From assembly GCA_011800805.1 (NCBI GenBank), contig MPNW01000528.1, positions 1 through 64,000 on the forward strand: a DNA stretch of 64,000 bases, read 5' to 3'. This document shows positions 12,634 to 26,911 of this stretch, piece after piece; position 1 is the stretch's first letter, and the number at the start of each line of letters is the position of its first letter. The stretch is from Hirudo medicinalis (taxonomy: Eukaryota; Annelida; Clitellata; Hirudinida; Hirudinidae). The notes beneath the pieces were generated by a model. The model searched no databases. It was not told where the DNA came from and worked only from the letters and a program-made list of their open reading frames with translations. A program made the position numbers and the translations under genes.

Positions 12634-14925
12634 TGAATTCATAAGTGCTTGGGCATGCTTCAAATTGAAGGCTGATTTAGGTTTTGACAAAGATTCTGGA
12701 TTTTTCTGGATTCTGGATTCAAGATTTTTTGTATGGGGAGTTACAAACACTTTTGGTTTTGGTGTTTCCTCATCACCCTTGAAGTTCATAGCTACTATAG
12801 GTTCAGTGGCTGGAAATTCACTTCTATCAGGTATGGGTAGACATGGAATTATGTCTTGACTTCCACAATTTTTAATGAAAGTCCTGGTAATGGTTGAAGT
12901 TGAGCTCTCACTTTTTCTATGAATAGGCTTAAAATTGGAAAGCTCTGATATTTTTGGATTGACTTGTTCTGGCAATTCAGTCAGGTTTTGAGACATTTTC
13001 TTTGGTTCAATATTGATTAATTTTTTTGATGACAGCAATGATTCCCTTTCTTCAATGTGATTCTTGATGCATGGACGATTTTTACTTTTTGGAATGTTTT
13101 GTTCACAAACATGAATATTCCCTTTCACATACATGTTGGCTTCATTTTTTTTACTTTTACTGCACATTTCAAATGAAGATTTGTCTCCAAAGAATACAAT
13201 ACCAGGCAAACATGAATCTCCAGATACTGACTTTTCCAGGCCATTTGAACAAACTGTTTTCTTAAGTTTCTTTTTCTTTTTGACTACAGAAAACTGATCA
13301 CAATCACCAAATGAATCTTTTGAAGTACTGACATGCTTTGGCTCTGTCGAATGAAGTATGGTATCACATTCCCCAGAGCAATTTTTTGATGGTTTTACTT
13401 CCTGGATTTCAGAATCACACAAATTATTTAAGTCCATGCTTTTCTTTTCATAGCTAGATTCAATCACTTTTTGGAAATCATCATTCAATAGCTCAATTTT
13501 TTTCTGTTGAGTGGGATTTGTGGGTAGATCACCATCCAAAGAGTCTTTTTTTGAAATCTTTTTTTTGTGTTTTTTGCTACTTTTGGCTGATTTCGTTAGG
13601 GAAGACACTTTTACATCTTCATTAATAAAATTAATAATTTCTTCCAAAGGAATGTTGCCTTTATAATCAGGCACTTGATTTGAAGTAATGTTTTCTTCCA
13701 TCTTTTTTTGTTTCTTCTTCTTCCTATAAAGCATTTCTTGATATTTTTTTGACTTACTTTCTTCAGAAGATTTCTGAACTTCGTGGTCTGCATCCTTTGC
13801 TGCTTCACTGGGGCAAGAACAATCAACATTCATTGCACTGCCTGCAAAAAAAAATTTAAATAAGTTGTCTCAATCATTTCATAATGTTGAAAACAAGCAA
13901 CCTTCATGTGAGGAAACTGTGGTTATCTTATTTACATCGGGACATTTCTGGGTTCGTGAATCTCGATATGTTGAACAAGCATGTTCGTGGGTAGACTCTT
14001 TGTTCCTCTTCAGATAGAGTGGGTTTGCATTGTAAAGGAACTCATCTTTATAACTTGGTACCAGCAGGGAAGGTTTGCTTGTGACTAAACTTCTATTTAT
14101 ATCACAAATGACAGAATGTACCATATTGCAATCATTTTTTGACTTCTCATTAAAGGAATGTTTTGACATATCATTCAACTTGATAAAACTTTTTAAATCT
14201 GAACTCGATGCAACGGCACTGCCAGATTTATTGGGCGGCTTGTCTTCAGTAGCATAAGCTTGCATAGAGATAGAAGTTGGGGCCGAACCATCCAGACTGT
14301 GATTATCAGAAAATTTGGACTCACAGCCACTACTACTATCATTAATTGATCCATTTCCATGCAAGCCAATAGTTATGTGGTCAGTCATTTTGTTTGATTT
14401 GCATGAATCGGGATATTTGGCATAATTGTTATCAAGCTCATTGCCATTTGGATCATCTATAAATGAAAAATCCACTTCATATCTCTCCTCAACATGTTCA
14501 GGTATAGTGATATCTTTGCTATTATCACTAGAGATTGGTTTACATTTTGTGGATGGTAACATCTTTTCTTTGAGAATCGCCCACTGTCGCTCAATGTAAT
14601 TTGAGTTTTCCCTAAGTGTGCTGCTGACCAAGCTATTAGAGCTGATATGAACAATAGAAGTCCCAGTTTGGGAATTGTAGTAACTGTTAGAAGAGGCTGG
14701 TTGTGCCATAGATAAATCAGCATGACAAAAGCGGCTACTAAACGAAGAACTCCCTTTGCGAAAATTATTTGAGACCGGCGTATCGTTGATAATAAAGCGC
14801 TTGGCGATTTCGGATTCAGATGACCTAGGACTAACTTCATCACAAGTAATATTAACATCTTCAAGATTGTTCAGCCTTGTAACTGGATTCGTTTCGGCAT
14901 AATCTTTGCAATCATCATGCTGCAT
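12634..14925 (-). CDS. Unrecognised Ser/Lys-rich protein, at least two exons, 3' end open
   Basis: Exon 1 is 14925-13902 and exon 2 is 13841-12634. Donor GAAG|GT and acceptor TTTTTGCAG join in phase, giving about 743 residues. The ATG at 14925 is the first in frame. Exon 2 does not simply end at the TGA near 12625: CAA|GTAAGTG there is a strong donor, so at least one further exon is expected downstream. The product is polar, Ser/Asn-rich in the first half and Lys-rich in the second (RKKKKQKKM, KKHKKKISKK, KKKKKLKK), which suggests a nuclear protein. A short acidic patch reads NIPLEEIINFINED. There is no signal peptide, membrane segment or domain I recognise. A FAM193-like protein was considered, but the similarity is too vague to use. 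Confidence 0.7.
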
Positions 14926-16538
14926 TTCTTACTTTACGAACATCACTCAAACATTTCTGAAGCGTAAAAAAAATCGAGATAAATAGCCAGCACCGACATT
15001 GATGCAGAAATTTCGAAACTTACACTTGAACATGTCACGAGAGTAGGCATAAAAAGTTTCAAAAATGCGAAATTTCAAGTAATAAATTATCTTTGAAAAA
15101 GTCAAAAAAGCTGCACAGAAGAACGTCCCGAATCCTACCGCCCCACCGCAGGCCCAAAACTAAACAAGTCAAAAACCCATGCAAGGTACCACCATGCAGT
15201 CTACAAATTAATGCGCTAAAAAAATACATTTCAACAATAACAGAAAAAGAGGCAGATTTTAAATTTAGATTTATTTATATAATGCGATGCTGATCAGAAT
15301 TGAACAGCATTTATCCATACGCTTCATAAATATTACTTTAATCAACATAAGGGACTGTCCATAAATAATTTTGGTCTACTGATATAAAGTCACATAGCTT
15401 TGACCCACACTCCTCAAAAGAGAAAAACATTATTTTTCAAAAAAAAAAGAACATAAAATTAACGTCTCTAATAATTAACAAAATGAGCAAAAATGCAAAT
15501 AAAAAATATATTTAACATCTTTAATAAAATTGATAAATAAAAATAATATGTTTAATGAGTCAGTAATGTATTATAGTTTTATTGTTCCTGATTCTCCCAA
15601 AGCAATGAGAAATGTTCATTCAATGAATAAATGGGCAGGACTTGATTTTTTTTTGCGGTAGTATTGTTGTTTCTTTTGGTCCCAAATAGTCCTCATCAAT
15701 CCATTCTGCACATTTTCCATTTTCTTCATTCATATTATTGCCATAATATAATTTCATTTTGCCGACGAGTTGCAATTCTCATTGACCTGATATGTTTGAG
15801 CAAAAAATTGCTTTCTGCATAGATAGCAGTGATTTCTGCATGTGCCACAATAGTGAAGAAAACTAATTATATATTAAACATTTTAAAACTTTTTCATTTA
15901 AAACTCTTTGCATGCAAATATGTTTGCTTGTTTGATAATACTGTAACAAACAATCTCGTAACATGCACATCAGGGAGTAATTTCTTGGAGTTTATAAATC
16001 AATCTATAATGATATAACAAGAGTTTTTGTTGCTATGAAAACATTAGTATACTTAATATCAACCATGACTTTTGAATATTCTCTTATGGTTTCAACTGTA
16101 TAACCTGTTATCTCAAAATGGTAACATAAAGCCTCAGCCTCCCCAGCTCGCGAGAATATTGGCAATTATAACCTTGCCTAATTAAGAAGCCATGATATCA
16201 AGAAAGATTTCCCGAACATAAAGCGTCGAAATGAAATTAAACCGAATGGTTGCAATGTATCGAGAGCTGCAGTACGAGCTCAGGGGTCGCACCTGGAAAC
16301 CCTCACAAGCAACTGCGCCTAATTTACATAGAATTAGAATTACCATCCTAGCGAACCTACTTATCTACCTTTTTGAGAAAGAAACATCGAGCCAGTGTAA
16401 AATTTTATTGCTGCACAATCCAATGATCACTCAAAAATTCACACAGTGAAAAAATCCAATTATCAAAACAAAATTTCGCTTTTTTTCTGGTATAAAGTTG
16501 GTTTCAAAACAAATGCCAACTCATAATGAGCCCTCTTA
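14926..16538. other. Interval between two minus-strand genes
   Basis: This holds the promoter side of the unrecognised gene and the 3' side of aldolase. It is AT-rich with no supported gene. Open frames of about 60 codons at 15093, 15829 and 16231 have no features. Confidence 0.5.
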
Positions 16539-18114
16539 CTAATATGCATGATCTTTGACAAAGAGGGACTGGCTAGCAGCTGATCCACCCTCTCCTCCAT
16601 GATATTTACCAACAGCAGCCAATCCATTTGCCTGGAAAAATAAGCCAAATATCAGCACATTGAACATAAAGAGAAAAGTGTAATGAAAACCAGTGGTGCA
16701 TACCTTGGCTCTCTTAAGGAGCTCTTGCTGTGCAGCCTGAACAAGTTCGGCCTTTCCCTTCCAGGCACTGATAACAGAAGCCTGGAGAGCCCTTCCATAG
16801 CTGAAGGTCAGAGCCCAGGGCCTATGGAGAGAAACGTTGTTGATGGCATTCAAGTGGATGGTAGCATCCTCCTCAGACTGACCTCCAGACAAAAAGGTCA
16901 CTCCTAAACATGAGGAAAAATTTATCATAGTCACAAGGAAATGACAAATTATTAATATTTTTAACAATGAAATAATGAAGAAGTTTCCAAATATTACCTG
17001 GGACAGCAACAGGAACAGTCCTTCTGAGAGCTTGAACAGTAGCCAAAGCCACTTGCTCAGGGGTAAACTTTTTTGGGCAGGACTGACCAGCAGTCACCAT
17101 GTTTGGCTTGAGCAAGGTTCCCTCCAAGAAAATGTTGTGATCAGCCAAAGCCTTGTAGACAAATGCCAACACCTACAAATAAATTTATAGTTGTCAATAT
17201 CATTCAATTGTAATGTAAGAAAATCAGCTTTATTAAGTGCATTAGGCAGATAGTAAATAATTGCTTAGAACCATAAATGCTCACCTGCTCAGTTATCTTC
17301 TGGGCAGTTTCCAAATCATGGTCTCCATCAGGAAGGACTTCAGGTTCAACAATTGGAACAATTCCATTCTGGAAAAGATCAAAATCATTAATAAGTCACA
17401 AAACTCAAAATAAAGAGGGTATAAATACCTGTTGGCAGATGGACGCATAGCGAGCAAGAACATTGGCATTCTCCAACATGGCTTGATAGCTCGGAGTATG
17501 GCTTGAAATTTTCAGCACACACCTCCACTTGGCGAAGTCTGCTCCATCTTTCTTGTATTGAGCACACCTTTCGGCAAGACCGTCAAGACCTGTTGGTCAC
17601 GATAACAATGGATTTTTAACAAGAATATGCAAAGATTGAAATAAAACATTTTCCAAACCTTGGGTAGTGACTTCATTATCGGTTCCAGCCAAATTAACCA
17701 CTCCAGTATCGACTTTAATTCCTGGAATTATACCATTTTCCTTCAGTACTTGAGGAAAAGTCTTGCCATCATCAGATTTTTGGTAAAACGTTTCATGGTA
17801 GAGAATAACTCCACTGACAGATTCAGCCAACGCTTTGCCAGATGAAAAAAGAAGTTGACGATACTTCCTTCTGTTATCTTCAGTGTTTTCGAGACCAATT
17901 GATGCAAATCTTTTTCCAATTGTAGCTTAGAATAGGAAGTAGCATATTTTAAAATAGTTGCAAAATTAAAATAAAAAAGGTGCTAAACGTATCAAAAGTT
18001 ACCTGTGCTTTCGTCAGCTGCTAGGATTCCTTTTCCCGGAGCAACAATTGCTTTTGCAATTCTCTCCAATTCAGCCTCCTTCTCTTTGCTCAAATATTGT
18101 GCGAATCGAACCAT
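16539..18114 (-). CDS. Fructose-bisphosphate aldolase, class I, 7 exons
   Basis: A glycolytic and gluconeogenic enzyme that cleaves fructose 1,6-bisphosphate to DHAP and glyceraldehyde 3-phosphate through a Schiff base. Exons: 18114-18003, 17925-17659, 17589-17429, 17368-17285, 17172-16998, 16903-16704, 16631-16539. All splice sites are GT-AG and phases agree, giving 363 residues, the family's usual length. Visible signatures: [10 protein letters not shown] near residue 27, [31 protein letters not shown], the Schiff-base lysine block [11 protein letters not shown], the phosphate-binding FLSGGQSEE, and the C-terminal tyrosine that takes part in catalysis (KDHAY). Nothing is broken. The next gene upstream, calponin, is divergent at about 1.6 kb. 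Confidence 0.97.
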
Positions 18115-19711
18115 GATTAAACCAAACAGTCACCGAATCTGTGTGGACGACAATCAAAGTTCCTTAAATACCACACTATCGCTTTGTTGTATTAGTGCAT
18201 AAAGTATAAGCTGATTTAATTCGTAATTAGTCGGTTAGGCCCAGATCATGTGCCCCCTCATCGCAGATAAGCAGCCTCATTTACATGCGAGCTACCCCAA
18301 TGACAAAGAGTACAAACATTCGTCCTTGACCGACGACGACAAGGTCATTATTATATAAACTTGGGATTAACTTTCTAGCAAATTTTACGCAATCTTCTAA
18401 TAAAATGATGCAATTTTAATAATCTTGCTGATTATAACATTTTCCATAAGAGCACGAGAAGCACAGCGCTATGCACCCGGATAGATCAGCTAAAGAGAGC
18501 TAAGAACCAACCTTCACCTTTACACGACAACAATAATATATCATGTAGTGGACAAGCGTCCTAGATATTTTGAATTGTAATTATGACAATAAATGTAATT
18601 ATATTGCTTCAAAGCAATATAACTTTACATAACAATATAATTTTAGAAATATCATCCCATCACACACCTTACCAATTGTGCAATCCCATTACAAATAAGC
18701 TTGACAATGATTACACTTGCATTCGAAAACGAAAACAATTCACTTTTCTTTACCAACCTGAATATCCTCGTCTCTCTATTTCAAACCCAAGAAGACCGAG
18801 CATTCGGTTGAAGTACAGGACTTATATAGAATCTTGCAAAGCGGCGACAGGGCTTGCTGAATAAATTGCCTCCTCTTTAGAGCTCGTTTCGTTAAGGCTG
18901 TTTTACGTTGATTCTTTAAAGTTGTGCAGTAAAAGGAGACAATTTTTGTAAGCTAAGATATTTTTTGAAGGATGTTTTCACAAAACAGTTTTGCATTAAA
19001 ATAGTGATAATTAAATACAAAAGTAGTAAGGGTATCATGTGAATGATAGAATAAATTATGTAAAAACGCTGAAACGTATCTAATGGACGATGTATAAGGT
19101 AAGTGTTAAATTTCGAAGTTAATTGATTAGCACCCCAACATCACTTCAGAGAAGAAAAGACATTGAGTAGTGAATGGAGTGAAATGGAATGGAATTTAAA
19201 GGGACCCTAGGTACAAAACCAATTTCATTAAAATGAATGTTGCAAGAGGAAACAATTCCAAAGTTGAACGCCTCTCCATCGAGCAGCTGCAAACTTCACA
19301 TTCTTCCACATTCTGCAACAACTGGAAGATTGCTCTGGGCTTGATCCGTATAAAAGAACTGTGCGTCATTCCTGGAAGAGTCTGTGTGCTTCTCGTTCCG
19401 GATAAAACGAGGATTCTAAAGCAGAGCGCATGAATAAGTTTGATGGGAAGAGTGTTATACTCAACGCCCTCAGGAGTATGTACATTGTTTAATACTGATT
19501 TGTTTATTTAATGATTTATTATAATGAACTATTAATTGACTTGTTGGTAATACGCATTTATGTATGTCACGTGCAAGGGTTGCACATCATGTGATGCAAT
19601 TCTTTTCAAAATGGCTTTGTTGAATTCCTAAGGAAAATTTAACGATTACGAAATCTCTATATAATGGCAATTCTTAGAATAACTTTTTTTTTTCGTCCAG
19701 ACGATAACAAA
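18115..19711. other. Divergent interval between aldolase and calponin genes
   Basis: Promoter regions of both neighbours should lie here. TTTTTTTCGTCCAG at 19687-19700 looks like an acceptor 11 bases before the calponin ATG, so calponin probably has a non-coding first exon upstream. No other gene is supported; a 66-codon frame at 19233 is unremarkable. Confidence 0.5.
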
Positions 19712-20989
19712 ATGGCTAACTATAAAGCAAAACGTGCCGGCATCAACCTTGCCGAACAGAAGAAATTAGACGAGGTACATTCGAAGTCATTTTGTTGAAA
19801 GTGCCGAGCTAATATTTGAAAGAGTTTGCTTTATGCAAACACATAAATTCGTCTGAGTAACTACTTTCCAGAAATAAATAAGCTGCCTTGCTCCATGCTC
19901 TTGAACTAGACTTGTTGATAAGTTTCTAACTATTGCTAGGTTATTAAGCCTTGAACACCGGATAAGTAATAAAGTAACAATAAACATAAATAAATGCATC
20001 ATAAAATAATGAAGTCGTAAACAGCAAAATGCGAAGCACAAGCGATAAATTAATAAACAATCAACTTCTTTAATGAAAAAAAAACGTATTTTAACAAATT
20101 TAAATACTAATGTTTATTGCTGTTCAATATTAATGTTTATTATTATTATTAAATATATTCATAAGAAATATGACGTCGAAGAGAAGAAAGGAACCCCGGA
20201 GAAGATCATGAAATGGCTCAACGAAGCTTTGACTTCCGAACATTCGAAATGTGTTAGCAGTTCCCATACGTTAATTATCTGCCGTGAATAATGTTTTTAG
20301 AAATTACAAAGACATTTTGAATGTTAACATTGTTTAAACATTTTGTAAATCAGCCTTTTATTTATTCATGCAGCCGAATTCTGCCTGGCGTAAACTTCAA
20401 TTTTGGTTGCGAGATGGCGTTGCTCTCTGCAAGTAAGCAGTCACAATATGGATTTTGACCGAAGCATTAATTGTTACAAATAAATAATAAAATATGCATG
20501 ATAAAATTATATGATAAATAATTTATAAATATACAAATACTTAAATGAATATTCCACGTTTTACGCAGACTCATTAACAAGATGAGAGAGAATGCTGGCT
20601 TGGCACCAGTCAAATACCAGGCAACGCCCACATTCCTCTGGTTGCCATGGACAACATAGACGCCTTCAACAAGGCAGCCATAGAATATGGTCTCGATTCG
20701 TCCTTCACCTTTCAGAGCAATGACCTTTACGACGCCCACAAGTCAACATTCTACAACGTCATCATGTGCCTTCATCAGTTGGGTCTGCTGGTCGGTCATC
20801 ATCATTAATTTTCATGTGATATTATAATAATTATTATTGTAGCATTTATCGATACTCTATAAATATAGTAAATCTTTGCTAATTTAATTTCAATAATATT
20901 AATGACTTTCTATTACTCTGTAGGCCAACAGTAAGGCTTTCAGTCCCTCATACGAGTGCAGTGAGGAACATTCTGACAACTGTGTTTAA
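19712..20989 (+). CDS. Calponin/transgelin-type muscle protein (Mp20-like), apparent frameshift
   Basis: An actin-binding CH-domain protein of muscle. Exons: 19712-19774, 20166-20252, 20374-20432, 20569-20790, 20924-20989. It starts MANYKAKRAGINLAEQKK. The CH domain is recognisable: IMKWLNEAL, then WLRDGVALCKLINKM, then AAIEYGLDSSFTFQSNDLY and FYNVIMCLHQLG. It ends shortly after (…SDNCV) with no calponin repeat, as in the short arthropod-type proteins. In exon 4 the frame fails at about 20611-20622. The first part reads NAGLAPVKYQ; the rest is only coherent one base out (GNAHIPLVAMDNIDAF). One extra G after TACCAG would restore the expected protein. The likely cause is an assembly base error, but a real lesion is possible. 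AATAAA follows at about 21153. Confidence 0.88.
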
Positions 20990-22736
20990 TGTTGTGCTTC
21001 GGTGTGTCCTTGTGCTGATGTTGTTCTTGTCCTTTCAACAGCTCTTCAAGTATCGCTTGTTTATAATCAGAGTTTGAAATGAATTTCCGTTCGGAGGTTG
21101 CGTACATTTTCGTGCTTCAATGTCAGAAATTCGTTTCAACGCTTACAAACAAGAATAAATAACGTCTGAGCGAATATTTTGCAGTGAATATTTTCGAACT
21201 TCGCAGTCGAGCAAATTAAATACTCATGGTTTTTTGTAAAAATATTAAGAAATAACGTTGTCGTTAATGATTAAATATTATTATTATTTTACTGCTTACT
21301 ATTAAATTAACAAAACGTCACAAAATTAAGAACTGAATGCAACACCGTCATGCCGTTTGAAACTAAAACGCTTGGTTAAGGTTAAGACGAACATAAAGCT
21401 GGTAGGAACATTAAATCAATGACCAATGTAAATTAGCAAACTTTTCAAATAATTTAAATTTCCATCTCGTTTGAACGTTTAATCATTCTAAATACTTTTA
21501 ACAAGTTTCATAATTATTGATATTTTACATAAATATTTTATAATCGAATAAATATTCATTGAAATTCTATTCATCAAAAATTTAATTCAACTGAACTCCA
21601 AATATTTGGCACTGAAGTTCCATAAAAAGTTTCATTTTATTTATTTCACTACAAGATACACTACATCTGTGCAGATGATCAACTGTTTAACTTACCATTG
21701 TAAATTACGAAAGGAAGAATTATTTTGTTAAATGGGGTTTAAATGAAGTTTCATGCAGTAAGTCAAACATGAAACTTTTTAGCGAAGCATTTCAGACATC
21801 TCGAAATCGAAAGGCCATTAAATTCAAATTGTGGACAACAGTAAAACAAAGTCATCCTCCCAAGTTGTGCGAGGGTTTGCCCCTGTCCCACCTGGTAGAA
21901 GGTGAAATGACCAGATCCATTATGACAATTAATGTCTCAGATCACAAATATTTTTACTCAATGATTTCATTCTTTTTAGAGGGTCGCTTCACCAAAATGT
22001 GTGATTTCAATCTCAACTTCGAGAACATTTGTGTGAGACGTCATGATTTTATTTAATAAGCGGAGTAGTAAATACTCAAGTATATTAAACCTAATTATAT
22101 TTCATTAATTCATAGAAATCCTTTCGTAATTGGATGGTCAGCACTTTTATTCAGCATTTTGATTGCATTCCTTTTGAGAATATTCGCAGAAAATTCAGTT
22201 TCTTCTTGATAATTCTTCTGCGAGGAAGCAATCGAAACGAATAAAGAGTTTCATTAGAAAATTCAGTCAACTAATTGAGTTTTAATTTTGTAAATATTGA
22301 GCGTATCATGAAACAAGATCGAATTCTTTTTTGGTGAAGAAAACAAGGAATTCTTCCACAACGTCAAGTTGCTACTGTAAGGAACATTCCATGTTGATCT
22401 ACATACACAAAAAAAAAAGAAATTCAGACGAATTATTAAAAAAATAAATTTAATCGCAAAGTAAATTTAGTAGATGAACTGTTAATAATTCATAAATAAT
22501 ACAATCAATCGGTTGAAACTCTTGGTTCTGAAACAATCAGATGAAACGAGGAAGAGGTTTTCAAAGTGCCATCTGTTGAGGCAAATTACAAGCGCTTCTC
22601 TGGTCTGAACAGGTCGTCGGAGCATGTTAGCAGAAATGTTCTCATGATTAATGGCGCTCTTTTAATCCGCCTTCATATTGAAACGACGGCAAATTGAAAA
22701 ATAATTCGGGTCGGTGCCTCTCACGACGAGAGAATT
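20990..22736. other. Interval downstream of calponin
   Basis: Calponin 3' untranslated region, then AT-rich sequence. An open frame at 21769-22056 (95 codons) has no recognisable domain and no splice context. No gene is supported. Confidence 0.45.
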
Positions 22737-22860
22737 ATGTCGAAGAGAAAGCGGGGTGGCAGGACCCGACACCCCGAAGATGACACCGGGGAGCAATTAC
22801 CCCCACTGATTATGTCGGAGTTTTGTGGACACGACAAGGCAGTGCAAATGACTTGCTCAC
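22737..22860 (+). CDS. Possible orphan first coding exon
   Basis: An ATG opens 41 codons (starting MSKRKRGGRTRHPEDD) that end exactly at a strong donor, CTCAC|GTGAGT at 22861. The patch is far more GC-rich than its surroundings, as coding exons here tend to be. The basic start is loosely like the MSRRKQ-type N-terminal repression motif on the first exon of several zinc-finger regulators (FOG, SALL and BCL11 families). No zinc-finger exon follows on this strand in the window. The resemblance is weak, and the exon itself is unproven. Confidence 0.35.
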
Positions 22861-23559
22861 GTGAGTCTTCAATTATTCAATGGCATCGTAACGCGCTCCA
22901 CGGCCGTTCCCTTAAGCCGGCCTTCAACGTGTGGGATTAGCACCATCCACCCCTGGAAATTGGAAATTCACTTGACCGGTGGCCTGTTTATCCGTCCATC
23001 ACGAGGAGCGTTATGACGGACATCAATCTCACCTCATCAAGTATTCATTCTTCTCCAATACACCTGTCATTGCTTTCATCTCAACTCACCTGGTTGGAAC
23101 AGGTTCCAAGCAGAAGACGTTTTCAAATTGAGAGGGTGTTAATTACATTTTAAAATAATGTCATTTTGCCGATTTAAATACTTTCATGTTTGAAGCCTCG
23201 ACACGAAAATTATAAATTGTCGAATTACTAATTTCACTTGAAATAATGATAATAAATAAAAATAAATAAATAATAATAACAAAAGTTGTAAAGTTACTTA
23301 AATAAATGTTTTTATTCGACAACAAGCACACTCCTCGATAGCATCATTAAGGAGGCAACCACGTGAGCAGCAGATGTGACGACATCATTCATAGGAGGTG
23401 TGCACTTTGAAATTAAAATCAGTTTTAGATAAGCACACGCCATAAATTAGAACACTCTCAATATCCCGCTCGTCGGACACACGCGTCTTCCGGTCGCGGG
23501 CTTTCATGTGTCTTTGTTGGGATAACATTTCCTCGCCATCACATCATTATAATGTTATA
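22861..23559. other. Unannotated interval
   Basis: Sequence between the possible orphan exon and the trinucleotide repeat block. I see no gene and no clear repeat boundary. Confidence 0.4.
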
Positions 23560-24215
23560 TTTACCATCATCACTATCATTATTAATATTATTAATATTAT
23601 TAATATTATTAATATTATTATTACCATTGTTATTAATGTTATTATTGTTATTATTAATATTATTAATATTATTATTACCATTGTTATTATTGTTATTATT
23701 AATATTATTAATATTATTAATATTATTATTACCATTGTTATTATTGTTATCATTAATATTATTAATATATTTATTACTATTAATAATAATAATGATATTA
23801 TTATTATCGTCATTATTATTAATAATTATCATTGTTATCGATTATTATAATAAATAATAATATTATATATTATATAATGTTATATTTTTTAATAATATAT
23901 ATTATATAATAATAATCTTAATAACAACGACATTATTGTATATTAGTTAATATATTGTTATTATATATTAATTATTAAATAATTAATTATTACATAATAA
24001 TATTATTAATTATAATGAATTATTAATACTAATACTATAAATAATTATTTAATATGTAATTAATTAATAGTAACAATTATTTTTAAACCAATTATTATAA
24101 TAATAATTATAATATTATTATAATATTATTAATAATAATTATAATATTATTATAATATTATTAATAATAATTATAATATTATTATAATATTATTAATAAT
24201 ATATAATAATTATAT
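23560..24215. repeat. (ATT)n microsatellite followed by AT-only tandem repeats
   Basis: 23560-23860 is an ATT-based array with scattered GTT and ACC variants. 23860-24215 is almost pure A/T. At about 24105-24195 a unit of about 32 bases (AATAATAATTATAATATT...) repeats roughly three times and is nearly self-complementary. Long open frames across the array encode only runs of Ile, Asn or Leu and are not genes. Confidence 0.9.
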
Positions 24216-25168
24216 AATTCTATTTTCACTTTTATTGATTAAACATAACAATTAGTCTGGTTATACAATGCAGTAGGAATTTCGTATTGAAATGGTGATT
24301 AGCAAATATTCGATGTTATATTTCTGTAATGTATGTATTACTTTATGTACTATGTGTAATTGTATGTATCACATGTATGTAATTTTGGTTGTTTAAATAC
24401 CCTTTTTAAGAACACGTGGTTCCACTAAGCTTGACCCAAGAGAGCAGCAGAACAAACAGGAATCGTTCGTTAGACAGGTTCCTGGAGGTTCGTAGAGTGA
24501 GGTGTTTTCCAAGCAAACAAGGAGGACTTCACGCGGAAAGAAAACAAAATATGAACGAAGACATGTTATTTATTGATGATCACACGCACGCATAATCACA
24601 CCCAAAATACTCCACCACAGATTTATCGTCTGCTTTCGCCCGAAGAGACTTGTGTCATTTTCTTCATTGGTAGGTCCTCTCTCCATTATTATCGAAACTT
24701 GAATGATGATGTAGAGCTGCACTTTTATAAGCGCGTAATGACATCTATCGTAGAGGCTCAAATTTGCAAGAGCGCTAATGCGTAACAGAATATAGCACGG
24801 GTCAATTCAACTATGAAGAGCCGCACCGCTTTCGTATTTCTCTGTTACTGGTCGCATTTCTCCGATTATTTATAACTACTTTATAACCGACATATTTACA
24901 AGTTATATTTCTCAACCTTATTTTTAAAAATCTATTTTTAATCGTCTATATCACGTGAGCCGTCATTTGTACCTTTTGGACAATTTGTTGATTGAGTGGG
25001 GCGTGGCCAACGCATCTCATTGGTCGGCGAGTAGTTAACGGAAATGTTTCTTAAAAGAGGCAAATGTGATTGGATGGATGGGCAAATAAGAAGTTTGATC
25101 GAATATTTTGTTGAAACTTTTGTCCTATAAACATCTTGAAGTCAATAAACGGACTAATTATTGATAAT
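24216..25168. other. Upstream region of NK1 gene A
   Basis: Probably holds the promoter and 5' untranslated region of the NK1 gene that starts at 25169. No regulatory element is clear enough to call. Confidence 0.4.

Positions 25169-26911
<1,743 letters not shown>

Noticed and set aside
21769..22056. 95-codon open frame on the plus strand
   Set aside because: No recognisable motif, no splice or promoter context; length is not exceptional for this composition.
23506..23857. Long open frames on both strands
   Set aside because: They translate (ATT)n as runs of Ile, Asn or Leu; no protein features.
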